NCBI GenBank assembly: GCA_963618735.1
Contig: CAVEUM010000024.1
Coordinates: 1-29,941 of the forward strand
Source: CAKUFA01 sp963618735
GTDB lineage: Bacteria; Bacillota; Clostridia; Christensenellales; Aristaeellaceae
Direction of reading: 5' to 3'
DNA length: 29,941 nucleotides
The notes under the pieces are model-generated. The model did no database searches, was not told where the DNA came from, and saw only the letters and a program-made list of their open reading frames with translations. This document shows positions 28,732 to 29,941 of this stretch, piece by piece; positions within the stretch are counted from its first letter, which is position 1; each line of letters starts with the position of its first letter. Made by a program: the position numbers and the translations under genes.

Positions 28732-29873
28732 TTGATTTCATCTCCTTCACGATAGACTACTTTTCCGCCAATGAGCGTTTCCTGTACCCGTGCGCGGAAG
28801 TCTTTCAAAGGATCCATGCTCCACACAACGAAGTCGGCTCTTTTGCCTGCTTCAATGCTGCCGGTCACATCATCGATTCCAAGCATTTTCGCAGGCTCGG
28901 AAGTCATCATGGTCAATACTTTCTCGGTATCCTCGATGTACTTGCTTAATTCCATGCCTTCCCATAGCACCCACTCACGGCTGTAAGAACCGGCTGTCAT
29001 ACCACACACAGCTACGTGCATACCCTGATCAATCAGTGCTTTGATGATGGAAAAATCTTTGCGAAGGCTGCGGGAATCATAGTCGCCGCCAGCAAACCCG
29101 TCAATGAAAGATACACGTTCGGTATCCAGTGTCAAATCTTCTTCCGTCATGCCGCTCATTCGGGTGAAAATAACCTTTATTTTGTCATAAGGCTTTATGA
29201 TTTGCATTACCAGCTGTCGGCTGGTGGCATCATCGCAGGACATCATCATAGGCATTTCGCCATCAATCATTTTGCGAATGGCGGCTAGCTTTGCATTGGG
29301 CTCAGTTCCCTCTTTGGCGGGATCGTAGGAAGCTGCTTTCCGAAGCTGATCTTCCAGCAGAAAGTACACACCCATCAAGGTGGAAGGCATCACACCTCGG
29401 CCGCCATAAACAAGCTTTACTTCTTTCGAAACGCTGCACTTTAATGCAGTGCCGCGCTTCAGACACATCTTGAAGCCGTTAATGCCGTCTGTTACAAAGG
29501 CTGCGGCCTGTCCGCCAAACACGTTGCTGTCAGATGGTGCAACGCCGCATGCAGTGATGCCATAAGCAGGCAACTGCTGAACGGAAATCGCGCGTCCATT
29601 GAAGGCATAGAGAATGTCCATCTCTGGTGTTACAGGATCTGACTTCTCGTCGTTATCATCACTGGATGGGCGAATTTCATAAGCAGTGCCATTGATACCC
29701 CATTTGCTGAGGGTATCAATAAAGCCGGGGAGTATATGAGCTCCGTTCAAATCCTTTCCTTCACCATCAATGCTTTGTGCTACTTCTACGATCGTCCCGT
29801 CTTCAATGCGCAGGTCACCATGCAAAACATTCCCTAATCCATCATGGATCACAGCATTTTTGTAAATCATCAT
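28719..29873 (-). CDS. Amidohydrolase-like protein lacking the metal ligands (probable pseudoenzyme)
   Basis: A 384-residue paralogue of the following gene. Shared features include ILPGFID, PVTPEMD, AYGITACGVAPSDSNVFGGQ and the C-terminal PAKMLGIDDVTGSIEAGKRADFVVWSMDPL. The metal site is gone: DAHAH is replaced by DTLSK (residues 53-57), the VHSYQQD histidine position reads MSCDDAT, TLDHALG reads IFTRMSG, and the MTDA aspartate region reads CGMTAGS. The fold is intact and the frame is open, so it is not a decaying pseudogene. It may be a structural or regulatory partner of the active paralogue, co-translated in fixed ratio. GAAGGGAG (29878-29885) precedes the ATG. A terminator lies only 16 bases upstream of the start. 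Confidence 0.85.
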   Translation of the reverse strand: MMIYKNAVIHDGLGNVLHGDLRIEDGTIVEVAQSIDGEGKDLNGAHILPGFIDTLSKWGINGTAYEIRPSSDDNDEKSDPVTPEMDILYAFNGRAISVQQLPAYGITACGVAPSDSNVFGGQAAAFVTDGINGFKMCLKRGTALKCSVSKEVKLVYGGRGVMPSTLMGVYFLLEDQLRKAASYDPAKEGTEPNAKLAAIRKMIDGEMPMMMSCDDATSRQLVMQIIKPYDKIKVIFTRMSGMTEEDLTLDTERVSFIDGFAGGDYDSRSLRKDFSIIKALIDQGMHVAVCGMTAGSYSREWVLWEGMELSKYIEDTEKVLTMMTSEPAKMLGIDDVTGSIEAGKRADFVVWSMDPLKDFRARVQETLIGGKVVYREGDEIKCYC

Positions 29874-29888
29874 ACATTCTCCCTTCGT

Positions 29889-29917
29889 AAAAAAATGAGG
29901 CTGCTATGCAGCCTCAT
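29889..29917 (-). terminator. Intrinsic terminator directly upstream of the amidohydrolase pair
   Basis: On the minus strand ATGAGGCTGC (29908-29917) pairs perfectly with GCAGCCTCAT (29895-29904), with a three-base loop and seven Ts (29889-29895). There is no room for a promoter between it and the ATG at 29873. It is either an attenuator in the leader of the pair or the end of a gene outside the window through which some transcription reads. Confidence 0.85.
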
Positions 29918-29941
29918 CATATGCCAACCGCCACTGCAAAC

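Overview
The window looks like chromosome from a moderately GC-rich Firmicute, most likely an anaerobic, gut- or rumen-type member of the Clostridia. The reasons are strong AGGAGG ribosome-binding sites, several near-consensus TTGACA-17-TATAAT promoters, two T-box leaders, FtsK/SpoIIIE-, DUF3298- and DUF2974-type proteins, and a FliB-type lysine N-methylase. I cannot name a genus. I saw no rRNA, tRNA, CRISPR array, phage or insertion sequence.

Layout. 1-5791 (+): the tail of an upstream transcript with a terminator, an MFS transporter, phosphoglucomutase/phosphomannomutase, a secreted protein of unknown function and an M42 aminopeptidase. 5941-11688 (+): one promoter serving a secreted DUF3298-like protein, the DNA translocase FtsK/SpoIIIE (with a 48-bp repeat in its Gln/Pro linker) and a DUF2974 alpha/beta-hydrolase, closed by a bidirectional terminator. 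11705-14484 (-): leuB plus an SLC13/MatC-like carboxylate transporter, behind a T-box whose specifier reads CUG (Leu). 14684-16864 (+): a CstA-family transporter behind a second, divergent T-box whose specifier reads AUC (Ile). 16874-21305 (+): a sulfur-amino-acid uptake operon. It has a promoter, a 30-residue Met/Cys-rich leader peptide, a terminator/antiterminator pair, a MetQ-type binding protein, MetN, MetI and an M20 amidohydrolase. 21319-23965 (-): an aldo/keto reductase of the L-glyceraldehyde-3-phosphate reductase type and a GPH-family sugar:cation symporter. 24001-27439 (+): the lysine N-methylase-like protein, an AraC regulator and a transglutaminase-like protein. 27571-29917 (-): two overlapping amidohydrolase paralogues, the first of which has lost its metal ligands.

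The centre of the window (about 12-21 kb) is an amino-acid supply region in which three neighbouring transcripts are each controlled by premature termination sensing a different amino-acid signal: a Leu T-box, an Ile T-box, and apparently ribosome-mediated attenuation by Met/Cys codons. The two strongest candidates for something undescribed are in the met operon. The first is the Met/Cys leader-peptide attenuator. The second is the binding protein itself, whose two MetQ halves occur in swapped order, as in a circular permutation. The Ile-type T-box on a CstA-family transporter is the third; it suggests a role in branched-chain amino acid, peptide or precursor uptake.
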